NCBI GenBank assembly: GCA_024235095.1 | Contig: JACKNC010000002.1 | Span: 1 to 64,000, forward strand | Length of the DNA stretch: 64,000 nucleotides | Direction: 5' to 3' | Origin: Gammaproteobacteria bacterium | GTDB taxonomy: Bacteria > Pseudomonadota > Gammaproteobacteria > Competibacterales > Competibacteraceae | In this document: in pieces, positions 26,733-35,325 of the stretch | How the letters are laid out: each line of letters starts with the position of its first letter | Position numbering within the stretch: position 1 is the first letter of the stretch | The notes under the pieces: model-generated | What the model was told of the DNA's origin: nothing | The model's input: only the letters and a program-made list of their open reading frames with translations | Databases searched by the model: none | Program-made: the position numbers and the translations under genes

Positions 26733-28247
26733 TCACATTAACACTACATCATATTGCTCACGGGTATACAGCACTTCCGCTTGAAACTTGATAGGTATAT
26801 CAATAAATGCTTCCAGTTGCGCCACGCTGTGTGATTCCTGATCCAGCATCACATCCACCACATCCGGCGCGGCCAGCACCACGAACTGGCGCGGCGAGTA
26901 TTGGCGGGCCTCGCGCAACAGTTCACGGAAAATTTCATAGCACACCGTCTCTGCCGTCTTAATGGAACCGCGTCCATCGCACAGCGGACATGGCTCACAT
27001 AGAATCTGTCCCAGACTCTCGCGGGTGCGCTTGCGCGTCATTTCCACTAACCCCAGAGGCGAGACTTGGGAAATATGACTTTTGGCGCGATCCTTTTCCA
27101 GATGTTTTTCCAGCGCCTTCAGCACAGCCTGGCGGTGTTCTTCGCTAGCCATGTCAATGAAATCCAGAATAATAATCCCACCCAAGTTACGCAGCCGCAG
27201 CTGTCGAGCGATTGCCGCCGCGGCTTCCAAGTTGGTCTTGAAAATCGTCTCTTCCAGATTGCGATGTCCGACATAAGCGCCGGTATTTACGTCAATCGTG
27301 GTCATGGCCTCGGTTTGATCGACCACCAGATAACCACCTGACTTCAAGTGAACTTTTTTGCCAAGCGCTCGCTGAATTTCATCGTCGATGCCATACAATT
27401 CGAAAATCGGCCGTTCGCCGGGGTAATGTTCCAGGCGCGAGACCATTTCTGGAACGAATTTTTCAGCGAATTGCAACATGCGTTGACTGGTTTCGCGCGA
27501 ATCGATCCGCACCTTTTCCACATTATCGCCGACAAAATCACGCAGCACCCGCAGCACCAGCGGTAGATCTTCATACAATGTCATGATACCGCTGGTTTCG
27601 CGGATCCGATCCTGAATGGAGCTCCACAAGCGTTGCAGGAATTGCATATCGGCGCGCAATGCCCAAGCCTCTATGCCTTCCGCCGCGGTGCGCACGATAT
27701 AGCCGCCGCCAAACTCGGCGCGGAAGGCATTGACGACCTCCTTCAAACGTTGCCGTTCGCGTTCGCCGTCGATTTTGACGGATACGCCCGCCACGTCGGA
27801 ATCAGCCAGGAATACCAGGAACCGGGATGGCAATGTGATGTGGGTAGTCAACCGCGCGCCCTTGGTGCCGATCGGGTCCTTGATCACCTGCACCACTAAT
27901 TCCTGACCCTCGCGCACCAAGTCGGTAATCACCGGCATAGCCGCGCCTCCAGCAAGGTGAGGGGGAGTATCAGGAAGACAGGATTCAAACCGGCATTCGG
28001 GACGGATATCGGAGACGTGCAGAAATGCAGCCCGTTCCAGGCCGATATCCACAAACGCGGCTTCCATGCCTGGCAGCACCCGAGCGACCCGGCCCTTATA
28101 AATGTTACCGACCAAGCCGCGCCGGCCTGCTCGTTCGATTAAAATTTCCTGGAGGACGCCGTTCTCTACCACCGCAACCCGGGTTTCGCGAGGGGTGATG
28201 TTGATCAGAATTTCGTCGCCCGTGCCGCCTTCGGCGCGTGTGGTCAT
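26733..28247 (-). CDS. rng: Ribonuclease G
   Basis: Single-strand endoribonuclease for 16S rRNA 5' maturation and some mRNA decay. It is 504 residues against 489 in E. coli. It opens ILINITPRETRVAVVENGVL; the S1 domain lies at about 35-125 (GLVGNIYKGRVARVLPGMEA). The catalytic aspartates are in TTIDVNTGAYVGHRN (about 319) and IILDFIDMASEEHR (about 362), and the zinc-link cysteines in CEPCPLCDGRG (about 416-420). It lies downstream of maf with a 37-base gap, as in the enterobacterial yhdE-rng order. Confidence 0.95.
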   Translation of the reverse strand: MTTRAEGGTGDEILINITPRETRVAVVENGVLQEILIERAGRRGLVGNIYKGRVARVLPGMEAAFVDIGLERAAFLHVSDIRPECRFESCLPDTPPHLAGGAAMPVITDLVREGQELVVQVIKDPIGTKGARLTTHITLPSRFLVFLADSDVAGVSVKIDGERERQRLKEVVNAFRAEFGGGYIVRTAAEGIEAWALRADMQFLQRLWSSIQDRIRETSGIMTLYEDLPLVLRVLRDFVGDNVEKVRIDSRETSQRMLQFAEKFVPEMVSRLEHYPGERPIFELYGIDDEIQRALGKKVHLKSGGYLVVDQTEAMTTIDVNTGAYVGHRNLEETIFKTNLEAAAAIARQLRLRNLGGIIILDFIDMASEEHRQAVLKALEKHLEKDRAKSHISQVSPLGLVEMTRKRTRESLGQILCEPCPLCDGRGSIKTAETVCYEIFRELLREARQYSPRQFVVLAAPDVVDVMLDQESHSVAQLEAFIDIPIKFQAEVLYTREQYDVVLM

Positions 28248-28284
28248 ACCGCGGGTTCCATTTAAAATTTAAAGTTGGATGGTT

Positions 28285-28860
28285 TCAGAAAATCAGGTCG
28301 AATTCGCGCAGCAATTCCGCGGTTTCAAACAGTGGCAGGCCCATCACTCCAGAGTAACTGCCGCGCAGTTCCGCAATGAACATTGCCGCGCGACCCTGGA
28401 TGCCATAGCCGCCAGCTTTATCGCAAGGTTCGCCGGTTTCCCAGTAGGCCACGCATTCGGCGTGGGTCAATTCGCGAAAACGGACCCGGCTCTCCTGGAT
28501 TTTGACCGCGATTCGCGTTGGGGTTGCCAGGGCCACCGCGCTCAAAACCCGATGTTCGCAACCGGACAGGCGCGCCAGCATGGCCAAGCCCTCCTCCCGG
28601 TCACGCGGCTTGCCGAGAATCGTCCCGTCGCTGACTACTGATGTATCTGCACCCAGCACCGGCGCCAACTTTCTGCGTCCCAGGATTTGCGCGCCGGTTT
28701 GTGCCTTGGCCCGCGCTAGGCGAGCGACATAATCATGGGCGCATTCTTCGAGCCGCGGCATCTCGTCCACTTCGACCCGCAACAGACGATAAGCTATGCC
28801 AATCTGGCGCAACAGTTCGCGGCGACGCGGCGATGCGGAAGCAAGGTAGATGAAAGACAT
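28285..28860 (-). CDS. maf: Maf-family nucleoside triphosphate pyrophosphatase
   Basis: House-cleaning pyrophosphatase hydrolysing non-canonical or dTTP/UTP-type nucleotides; linkage to rng points to the YhdE subgroup. I chose ATG 28860 (191 residues) because MSFIYLASASPRRRELLRQI starts exactly at the family's N-terminus; the open frame upstream is not conserved in character. Motifs GADTSVVSDGTILGKPRD and AVALATPTRI follow, then KAGGYGIQGRAAMFIAELRG in the C-terminal half, all typical. The gene's 5' side is followed by a repeat-rich spacer. Confidence 0.92.
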   Translation of the reverse strand: MSFIYLASASPRRRELLRQIGIAYRLLRVEVDEMPRLEECAHDYVARLARAKAQTGAQILGRRKLAPVLGADTSVVSDGTILGKPRDREEGLAMLARLSGCEHRVLSAVALATPTRIAVKIQESRVRFRELTHAECVAYWETGEPCDKAGGYGIQGRAAMFIAELRGSYSGVMGLPLFETAELLREFDLIF

Positions 28861-28938
28861 GGCGAGGTTTATAATGGCTTGATACTCTGGCACAAGATTA
28901 ACTATCCAGATTCGTGATTGGGGAATGCACAGGAATGT

Positions 28939-28973
28939 GTAGCCAGGATGGGGCATAGCGGAGTCCAGGCTAG
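28939..28973. repeat. Palindromic interspersed repeat, GTAGCC...GGCTAG type
   Basis: GTAGCCAGGATGGGGCATAG (28939 onward) continues to AGTCCAGGCTAG, pairing imperfectly end to end. A better-conserved relative forms the inner palindrome at 17444-17478, and a shorter cousin (GGGTGGATGAACGCAGCGAA onward) is at 33313-33338. This looks like a dispersed REP-like family. Confidence 0.5.
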
Positions 28974-29064
28974 CCCGGCCAAGGAGAGGGAAAACTGTTG
29001 GTCCGGATATTACTGTGAAAAACTATAGCTTAAAGCATGGCTCATTGATTGCCGTTCGGGATAC

Positions 29065-29124
29065 ATACCCCGCAGCTTGCTGCGAGGTATCGTCTGTTAA
29101 ATACCCCGTAGCTTGCTGCGGGGT
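29065..29124. repeat. Tandem pair of 24-26 base palindromes
   Basis: ATACCCCGCAGCTTGCTGCG (29065 onward) and ATACCCCGTAGCTTGCTGCG (29101 onward) are two near-identical copies of a self-complementary unit with arms CCCCGCAGC/GCTGCGGGG. The 36-base period suggests a duplicated hairpin element. Confidence 0.6.
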
Positions 29125-29214
29125 CGTTTATTGGGTTTTAGACGGTCTCGACAGAATTTAACAGCCCTGCTTTCAGGGAGGGGAGGATGTCAAGAACGTA
29201 CTCCTTGCAAGACT

Positions 29215-30735
29215 TCAACCCCAGGTCCCGGCTAGAACCGTGGCTGGTTCCGCCAGCGATTGAAAGCGCGCCAGCCGGACCGTGTTGCGCTGGCGATGCC
29301 CCAGGAGCGGCATGAGTCCCCTGGCCAGCGTCGCTTGCATCGCCCGTTCGCCCAGCAGCGCCTCGGTCGCCGGTTGCATGACCCGTTCACCTGCCTCTTC
29401 GTAGATATGCGCCGGTAGATCGTCCAATTCCAGCACATCGCCTGGACTGAAGTCCCAACCCCTTTCCACGAACGCTGCGGCAATCAGTCGCGCGCAGACG
29501 AAAGCTGGATTGCCCCACAGATAGGCCTCAGCATCGCGACCGCCGGGCATTTCCTCGAATTCGATATGTTCCAGCGCATCGGTCTTGCGACCATAGGGCA
29601 GCCGCAACAAGACTCGTGGCAAGGCCAACCCTAGCCAGGAAGCTATCTCGCAACGCCGCAGGGCCTGCCAATTCTCTTCCTGGCCAGTATCCAACGTTTC
29701 CCACTGCCCTGGGTCAGTCAGCGCCGCCGCCGAGTCTGCGCCAAGTAATTCCGGGGCGGCCTCGGCCAAAAAGGAGCCGCCGGCGTGAGCGGCCAATGAA
29801 CCCAGGGCTGCCAGCAGGGCGATGTCTTCCGGGCCGGCGGCGAAGCGGTAGTCGCCGACCAGCAGCGACCAGGATGGTCCATCTGGCATCCGCGCACCCT
29901 GGTCGATCAGCAGAGTATAAAGGCTGGTGGCTTTTGGATCGCCGCCGGCGCTGCGCAGATCGGTCAGTAATTCCTGTCGGGTAACGTCAAGCAGGGAGAC
30001 GCGCACTGCATCGCTGTCCAGATCAGCGATCAAGCCCTGTAAGCTGCGCCAGGTCGCTTCCAGGGCCTGGAACGCCGGTTGATGCAGGATCATGCGCAGC
30101 TGATCGCCAATCGTCGCATCCACCGCTGCGACCCAGGCGGGTTGTCGTGCGTCGGTATGGACGATGTGCGGTTGCACAATCGCTTGCACCAGGGATTGAA
30201 TGGCGGCTGCGCCTGCGTCAGTAGGTCGCGCCGCCACCGGTTGCGTCGGCGCTTGTCCCAGTAACCGTTCTAGCAATTCGGCCTCGCCCTCGGTCGGCGC
30301 TGGCTCATTCTGGATGGTCCCGATGGGCGGCGAGGGGGTCAATTCGGCGACGGCCTGGGCAAAACTGGCCGGGTTCAACAACCGGGCGCGGGTTCGGCGC
30401 AACGCTTGAAACACATCCAACCGCTGGTAAAGCGCGTCGGGGTGAAAATCATCGAGTTGGTTGAACCCAATGGTCAACGCCGCGCCGTGATCGAGCGTTG
30501 GCGTCAGCCGCAGTTTCGGCGCCAACCGGGCCATCACTGCATCCAGATTGTCTACATCGACCGCCAACAGGGGGCGGTTGGCCAGATCGATCAGCGGACC
30601 GGGCGCTTCCCGATGGGCGCGGGCGCTAAAATCGGCCATGATCAGGATGTGTAATGGCGTCGCTGGATTCCGGCGGGTCGGCGAGTTTATTCTGGATTTG
30701 GGTACGTTAAACTGGAATTCCATTCGACCTGGCAT
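29215..30735 (-). CDS. Type VI secretion sheath-like protein, TssB-TssC fusion
   Basis: A 506-residue protein with two sheath-type regions. Residues about 1-140 resemble TssB/VipA (PLHILIMADFSARAH, LDAVMARLAPKLRLT, LDDFHPDALYQRLDVFQALR). Residues about 195-500 resemble the N-terminal and middle part of TssC/VipB (LRMILHQPAFQALEATWRSL, LVGDYRFAAGPEDIALL, PRVLLRLPYGRKTD, EAYLWGNPAFVCARLI). The end (LMPLLGHRQRNTVRLARFQS, AGTWG) comes well before the length of normal TssC, so its C-terminal domain is absent. Start ATG 30735 has GGGGGA upstream; 30723 is an alternative. It is divergent from vgrG. Function as a structural sheath, a regulator or an effector-delivery part is undetermined. Confidence 0.75.
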   Translation of the reverse strand: MPGRMEFQFNVPKSRINSPTRRNPATPLHILIMADFSARAHREAPGPLIDLANRPLLAVDVDNLDAVMARLAPKLRLTPTLDHGAALTIGFNQLDDFHPDALYQRLDVFQALRRTRARLLNPASFAQAVAELTPSPPIGTIQNEPAPTEGEAELLERLLGQAPTQPVAARPTDAGAAAIQSLVQAIVQPHIVHTDARQPAWVAAVDATIGDQLRMILHQPAFQALEATWRSLQGLIADLDSDAVRVSLLDVTRQELLTDLRSAGGDPKATSLYTLLIDQGARMPDGPSWSLLVGDYRFAAGPEDIALLAALGSLAAHAGGSFLAEAAPELLGADSAAALTDPGQWETLDTGQEENWQALRRCEIASWLGLALPRVLLRLPYGRKTDALEHIEFEEMPGGRDAEAYLWGNPAFVCARLIAAAFVERGWDFSPGDVLELDDLPAHIYEEAGERVMQPATEALLGERAMQATLARGLMPLLGHRQRNTVRLARFQSLAEPATVLAGTWG

Positions 30736-30921
30736 GGTTTTTGTTCCCCCATCAGGAAAATACAGAACGATCAGTAAGTCTAACTGCATTTTACCCCTTT
30801 GAGGGCAACTTCCCGACCAGAATTTGCTGCTAAACTCATATTCATTCAGTTGCGCTTGGGGTGGCTCCTGGTAACCCCCTGCAATCTTGACAAGCGCTAC
30901 TCCCTTTTGGAGTCTGGAACC

Positions 30922-33297
30922 ATGTCTGCCACGCAAAAACACCGGATATTCGCGGTCAACACCCCGCTCGGCGAGGATGTTCTGCTTTTCTATCGCATGA
31001 TTGCGACCGAGCAACTCGGACGGTTGTTCGAGTATGAGTTGGAGATGCTCAGCGAGCGCACCGATATTGAATTAACGGAAGTGCTCGGCAAGAACATGAC
31101 GGTGCGCATGCAGTTGCCGGAAGCGCGCGGTAGCGGAACCCGCTACTTCAACGGTTTCGTCACCCGCTTTAGCTACCTGGGCATGCGGGGTATGCGCTAT
31201 GGGGCGTATCGGGCCACCCTTAGCCCCTGGCTATGGTTCCTGACCCGTACTTCAGATTGTCGGATTTTCCAGGACAAGACCATTCCGCAGATCATCGAGG
31301 CGATTTTCCAGGAACAGGGCTTCACGGATTTCAAGAAGTCCCTCAGCGGTTCGTATCCGACGCTGGAATACTGCGTGCAGTATCGGGAAACGGATTTCAA
31401 TTTCGTCAGCCGGTTAATGGAACAGGCTGGGATTTACTACTACTTCAAGCACGAAAACGGTAAGCATCTTATGGTGCTGGCTGATGACTACAGCGCACAC
31501 GGCGCGTTTCCGAATTACGACGAGGTGCCTTACTATCCACCCGACGTCATGCAGTGGAAGGAACGCGATCATATTTATGAATGGACCATGCAAAAGCAGG
31601 TGCAACCCGGGGGATATTCCCTGAACGACTTCGACTTTACCGAACCGACCAAGCCGTTGCGCAAGGTGGTCTCCATGCCCAAGAGTCATGCGATGGCCAA
31701 GTTCGAAGTTTACGATTACCCCGGCGAGTACACCGATCCCGGCGATGGCGATAATTACACCAAGATTCGCCTGCAGGAGTTGCTGGCGCAACATGAGATT
31801 CTGCAAGGGCTGGGCGTGGCGCGCGGGGTCGCTACCGGCTATCTGTTCAGCCTGACCAACTCCGGACGCCAGGATCAGAATCGCCAGTATCTGGTGGTAA
31901 GCGCCAGTTACGAGATGCAATCCGATCCCTATGAATCCATTCCCAATCCGGAATGGGTCGGCAAGCCTTATCAGGTTCGGATTACTGCGATTGACGCTCA
32001 GCAACCCTATCGCGCGCCGCGCATTACGCCCAAGCCGGTGGTGCAGGGGCCGCAAACCGCTATCGTGGTTGGTCCCAGCGGCGAGGAGATTTATACCGAC
32101 CAGTATGGGCGAGTGAAATGCCATTTCCATTGGGATCGGCATGACAGCGCCGACGAAAAAAGCTCCTGCTGGATTCGGGTCGCCCAGAGTTGGGCAGGCA
32201 AGAAGTGGGGCGCGCTGTATCTGCCGCGCATTGGCCAGGAGGTGATCGTCGATTTCCTGGAGGGTAATCCCAATTTACCGATCATCACTGGCCGGGTCTA
32301 CAACGGCGCTAACCTTCCGCCGTATACCCTGCCGGACAAGAAAACCATGTCCACGCTCAAGAGCCTTTCCAGCAAGGGCGGGGACGGATTCAACGAATTC
32401 CGTTTCGAGGATGACAAGGGCAAGGAGCAAATCTTTCTGCATGGCGAGCGCGACGAGGATATTCGCATCAAGAACGATGCCCGGGAATGGATCGGCAGCG
32501 AGCGACACCTGATCGTCAAGAAAAAACAGTTTGAGCAGGTTGAAGGTGAAAAACATCTCATCGTTAAATCCGGCGATGGCGGCGCAGGAGATCAGTATGA
32601 AAAGGTGGCTGGCGAGAAACATCAACAGGTCGTTGGTAATTGCAACCAGAAGATTGATGGTACTCTGTCGCTCAAGGTGGGCATGAACCAGCAGGAGAAG
32701 GTGGGGCAGAATCATGCCCTGGATGCCGGCATGGAGATCCATCTCAAGGCCGGAATGAAGGTGGTGATCGAAGCCGGGATGCAGTTGACGATCAAAGCCG
32801 GTGCCAGTTTTATTGACCTTGGCCCAACCGGCATTACCATCAGCGGCGCGCCCATGGTGCAAATCGCGGGTAGCCCTATGGTGATGATCAACAGCGGCAG
32901 CGGTTCGGCAGGCTCCGGTTCAGGCAGTTCCCCAGATGCGCCGACCGCACCGACCGCACCGCAAGAAGCCGCGGACGATCAAGCTGGTGAAGTAACCAGC
33001 GCCGAGGCGAATCCGGTGCAAGCGCCAGCCGCTCAATCCCTGGATTCCGTTACCGTGGGCGGCTATCAGGCGCCACAAGCCAAAGTGCAAAAAAGCGCCG
33101 CCCAGTCGGGTGCGCCATTCACCCAGACCACCGAGGAAACGCAGGAACAGCAGCCCGCTCAAGAGCAGCAACACACTCAGGATCAACAGCGGACGCAGGA
33201 GCAGCAGCGGACGCAGGAACAACAACGCACCCAGGAAGAGCAGCAACGGACGCAGGAACAGCAGCGTGCTGAGGAGCAGCAGCGCACTCAGCGGTAG
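30922..33297 (+). CDS. vgrG: Type VI secretion spike protein VgrG
   Basis: Trimeric spike (TssI) at the tip of a contractile injection apparatus. I chose ATG 30922 (791 residues), with GGAG nine bases upstream, because HRIFAVNTPLGEDVLLFYRM begins the conserved gp27-like domain (to about 370). The gp5-like OB region follows at about 380-460 (VGPSGEEIYTDQYGRVKCHF, SCWIRVAQSWAGKKWGALYL), then GEKHLIV/GEKHQQV-type beta-needle repeats to about 655. From about 657 to the end is a low-complexity tail: a Gly/Ser and Pro/Ala stretch and then about 45 residues of QEQQRT-type repeats. No enzymatic C-terminal domain is evident. Confidence 0.93.
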   Translation: MSATQKHRIFAVNTPLGEDVLLFYRMIATEQLGRLFEYELEMLSERTDIELTEVLGKNMTVRMQLPEARGSGTRYFNGFVTRFSYLGMRGMRYGAYRATLSPWLWFLTRTSDCRIFQDKTIPQIIEAIFQEQGFTDFKKSLSGSYPTLEYCVQYRETDFNFVSRLMEQAGIYYYFKHENGKHLMVLADDYSAHGAFPNYDEVPYYPPDVMQWKERDHIYEWTMQKQVQPGGYSLNDFDFTEPTKPLRKVVSMPKSHAMAKFEVYDYPGEYTDPGDGDNYTKIRLQELLAQHEILQGLGVARGVATGYLFSLTNSGRQDQNRQYLVVSASYEMQSDPYESIPNPEWVGKPYQVRITAIDAQQPYRAPRITPKPVVQGPQTAIVVGPSGEEIYTDQYGRVKCHFHWDRHDSADEKSSCWIRVAQSWAGKKWGALYLPRIGQEVIVDFLEGNPNLPIITGRVYNGANLPPYTLPDKKTMSTLKSLSSKGGDGFNEFRFEDDKGKEQIFLHGERDEDIRIKNDAREWIGSERHLIVKKKQFEQVEGEKHLIVKSGDGGAGDQYEKVAGEKHQQVVGNCNQKIDGTLSLKVGMNQQEKVGQNHALDAGMEIHLKAGMKVVIEAGMQLTIKAGASFIDLGPTGITISGAPMVQIAGSPMVMINSGSGSAGSGSGSSPDAPTAPTAPQEAADDQAGEVTSAEANPVQAPAAQSLDSVTVGGYQAPQAKVQKSAAQSGAPFTQTTEETQEQQPAQEQQHTQDQQRTQEQQRTQEQQRTQEEQQRTQEQQRAEEQQRTQR
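33120..33297 (+). repeat. Degenerate 15-18 base repeats encoding the VgrG Gln/Glu tail
   Basis: Variants of CAGCAGCGGACGCAGGAA recur about six times, encoding QQRTQE units at the VgrG C-terminus. Copy number could vary by slippage. Confidence 0.75.
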
Positions 33298-33312
33298 ATT
33301 TGTAGATTTGCA

Positions 33313-33338
33313 GGGTGGATGAACGCAGCGAAATCCAC
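33313..33338. repeat. Short palindromic repeat between vgrG and the adaptor gene
   Basis: GGGTGGATGAACGCAGCGAA and the following ATCCAC form a GTGGAT/ATCCAC hairpin, similar in layout to the GTAGCCTGGAT...ATCCAGGCTAC element at 17444-17478. Confidence 0.4.
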
Positions 33339-33355
33339 TGTCCGAAGCACAGACC

Positions 33356-33889
33356 ATGCCCGATGCGGTTTCCATGAATAACTTACAAGAGCATTTGTTT
33401 ACTCTACCCGAGACCACGGTCTACGCCGTGCTGGATGGCGCATCAGCGCCGAACCTGCCGCAAATGCTGGATCGTTTGCGTGTTGAGTCCGTTTGTCTGT
33501 TTCCCGGTGAACTGGAGCCGGATGTAGCTCAGGTTGCTCCCTATCTGGCAGTGTTCAAGCCGGACACGCCATTTGCCGAATGGGTGCTGGAAGAAGGCTG
33601 GGGTCGTCATTGGGGGATTTTCGTGGTCAGCCGGGTCAATTTGCGCACCCTGCGCGATCATTTGCGCTCATTTCTGAAGGTCTACGGGCCGGAACTCGAA
33701 CCCCTGGAATTCCGTTATTACGATCCCCGGGTGCTGCGCATCTATCTGCCAACATGTAACGCCAAGGAATTACGGACGGTGTTTGGCCCGGTATTGCGCT
33801 ATCTGGTCGAGAGCGAGGAACCAGGTATTCTGTTAAGATTCTCGCTGGATGGCGAACAGCTTGGCAGCGAATCCGTCGCCTTGATGTAG
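33356..33889 (+). CDS. DUF4123 protein, predicted VgrG effector adaptor/chaperone
   Basis: A 177-residue protein with DUF4123 features: VYAVLDGASAPNLPQML near the N-terminus, LFPGELEPDVAQVAPYLAVF, LRDHLRSFLKVYGP and the characteristic FRYYDPRVLRIYLPT. Members of this family (also called TEC or Tap) load a cognate effector onto VgrG and are encoded between the two, which is the arrangement here. ATG 33356 gives the longest plausible form; ATG 33374 is an alternative. The stop is 25 bases before the next gene. Confidence 0.82.
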   Translation: MPDAVSMNNLQEHLFTLPETTVYAVLDGASAPNLPQMLDRLRVESVCLFPGELEPDVAQVAPYLAVFKPDTPFAEWVLEEGWGRHWGIFVVSRVNLRTLRDHLRSFLKVYGPELEPLEFRYYDPRVLRIYLPTCNAKELRTVFGPVLRYLVESEEPGILLRFSLDGEQLGSESVALM

Positions 33890-33914
33890 TCAGAGGGAGC
33901 AGAGGAATCGAACC

Positions 33915-34751
33915 ATGTTAATGATCCGTCAAGAGCAAATGGCGGTGTTCGAGCAGGCCGTCGTCAAGAATTTCGCCAGCCGGGTGCATGAGCATCTGCA
34001 AAAATTTTTTCCCAAACATTGCGAGATCCTGGGCGATGATGGGACGCGCGCGGTCATTCGCCTGTGTTTGGAGCGGGCCGAGCGCTATCAACTGATTTCC
34101 GAGCGCGATATTTATCTTTACGTCAGCCTGATGTTTCTGTTGGGTAGCCATTTCGATGCAGACCCCCAATTGCCCTGGGTCGAGGAGTTGCTCAAGGATC
34201 AGGCGCCGGAAACGGCGCTGGTGCGCATGGCGCCGATTTACGATCAGGCGATGACGCTGCTTGATTCGATGGTCGGTCCGGAAAATGAGTATTTGCGCCA
34301 AACCATCGGCCTGTTTCAGCAACCGCAAGTGTTCGAAAGCCTGCCGGAAGCGCCCAGCATTGGTCACCGCTTGTTGTTGCTATTGCAAGCGTTGGCGCCG
34401 CAAAAATATCAAGCGCTGGGTGACGACATCCTGCGCAATTTGGTGCGTCACGGCTATGCCACCGCTAAGCAACACGATTTGACCACCGAACGTGGCGCGA
34501 TGATCTATTTGTCGCTTGTGTTCGTGCTGGGCGCTGGCTTTGATCGCGATCCCCTATACCCGTGGGCGTCCGCTACCCTGACGCATCCGGATTTGAGCGA
34601 CCCAAAGCAAAAGAGTGAGGCATTGTACGCGGCGGCGCGGAAGCACTTGGCGAAATGTCCGCCGGGTTGTTCCCAACGCGCTGATTTGACTGCGGACCTG
34701 GAGATGCGATCCGCCAAACTCTACCGGCGCATTATTGAAAAAGCGGATTAG
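33915..34751 (+). CDS. Protein with internal duplication in a vgrG-DUF4123 cluster
   Basis: A 278-residue, mostly helical protein of no family I recognise. It contains two related halves: residues about 40-93 (LGDDGTRAVIRL, IYLYVSLMFLLGSHFDADPQ, LPWVEELL) and about 169-222 (LGDDILRNLVRHG, MIYLSLVFVLGAGFDRDPLY, PWASATL). No signal peptide, membrane segment or catalytic motif is apparent. The position immediately after the adaptor is where the cargo effector is normally encoded. An effector, a cargo carrier or a structural accessory are all possible. The ATG follows GAGGAATCGAACC. Confidence 0.7.
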   Translation: MLMIRQEQMAVFEQAVVKNFASRVHEHLQKFFPKHCEILGDDGTRAVIRLCLERAERYQLISERDIYLYVSLMFLLGSHFDADPQLPWVEELLKDQAPETALVRMAPIYDQAMTLLDSMVGPENEYLRQTIGLFQQPQVFESLPEAPSIGHRLLLLLQALAPQKYQALGDDILRNLVRHGYATAKQHDLTTERGAMIYLSLVFVLGAGFDRDPLYPWASATLTHPDLSDPKQKSEALYAAARKHLAKCPPGCSQRADLTADLEMRSAKLYRRIIEKAD

Positions 34752-34800
34752 CTGTTTCGGCTCCACTCTCTCCCCCGCGCGCGAGACCTAGCGGGTCTGC

Positions 34801-34848
34801 AAAGGGCGGAATCAGCTCGAATAAACGTCTTTGACTATTCCGCCCTTT
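34801..34848. terminator. Inverted repeat between convergent genes
   Basis: AAAGGGCGGAAT (34801-34812) is perfectly complementary to ATTCCGCCCTTT (34837-34848), with a 24-base loop. It lies between two convergent genes and ends in short A/T runs on both strands, so it could terminate transcription in both directions. Confidence 0.5.
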
Positions 34849-34854
34849 ATGATC

Positions 34855-35325
34855 TCACTGATTCTGAGCAGGCAACTTATACGCACCGCAACAGATGATA
34901 AGGTCATCTACTCTCTGAATGTAGGTTGTTTTCGGCTCTTCCTGCTTGCTTACCGGATTTAGATAAGTGTAATCCACCCATCCTGATCCCTTGGTTTTTG
35001 CAAGCTCGTTGATTTCCTTGCGGAACAGTTTCCCCTTGCTATCGGTTTTGTCCAGCAGGTTTACCCCGATCAACTTGGGGTTAGGGTGGCCGACCATCAC
35101 GCCATCCATGTTGTAGGCGAAAACATAGAGATCGCCCTTAACGAACAAGCCATCAGGTTTGTTGAACTCGGCTAAGGCCTGATCCTTGCCTTGCTCGTTC
35201 AGGTAAACCACGGCTTTTTCCACCATCATCTTCGCTTCTTCTGGCGTACCCCGTTCAGCTGCGTAGGCTAATCCCATCATAGCGAAAAGGATGACTAACA
35301 ACGTACCTGCGACTCCCCTAAACAT
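34855..35325 (-). CDS. Secreted single Cache domain protein
   Basis: A 156-residue protein with a signal peptide (MFRGVAGTLLVILFAMMGLA, cleavage near AYA-A). A Cache-type sensor domain follows: EEAKMMVEKAVVYLNEQGKD, ALAEFNKPDGLFVKGDLYVF, DGVMVGHPNPKLIGVNLLDK and GSGWVDYTYLNPVSK. This resembles the ligand-binding part of chemoreceptors, but no membrane anchor or signalling domain follows, so it is a free periplasmic protein, perhaps binding small carboxylates. ATG 35325 has a perfect AGGAGG upstream; the longer upstream frame is not supported. Confidence 0.82.
   Translation of the reverse strand: MFRGVAGTLLVILFAMMGLAYAAERGTPEEAKMMVEKAVVYLNEQGKDQALAEFNKPDGLFVKGDLYVFAYNMDGVMVGHPNPKLIGVNLLDKTDSKGKLFRKEINELAKTKGSGWVDYTYLNPVSKQEEPKTTYIQRVDDLIICCGAYKLPAQNQ

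Larger units (their letters stand above)
28861..29214. other. Spacer with interspersed palindromic repeats
   Basis: A gene-free spacer between maf and the TssB-TssC fusion gene. It contains the palindromic element at 28939-28973 and two copies of a second palindrome at 29065-29124, listed separately. No conserved ORF is seen. Confidence 0.6.

Noticed and set aside
26335..26784. Plus-strand 149-codon frame as an intact gene
   Set aside because: Only its middle part resembles MalK, in a frame that is lost after about 30 residues; the rest is antisense to the GH13 remnant, so it is a pseudogene region.
30799..30921. Longer N-terminus for VgrG
   Set aside because: The extra 41 residues are not VgrG-like, lie in the divergent promoter region and lack a ribosome site as good as the one before 30922.
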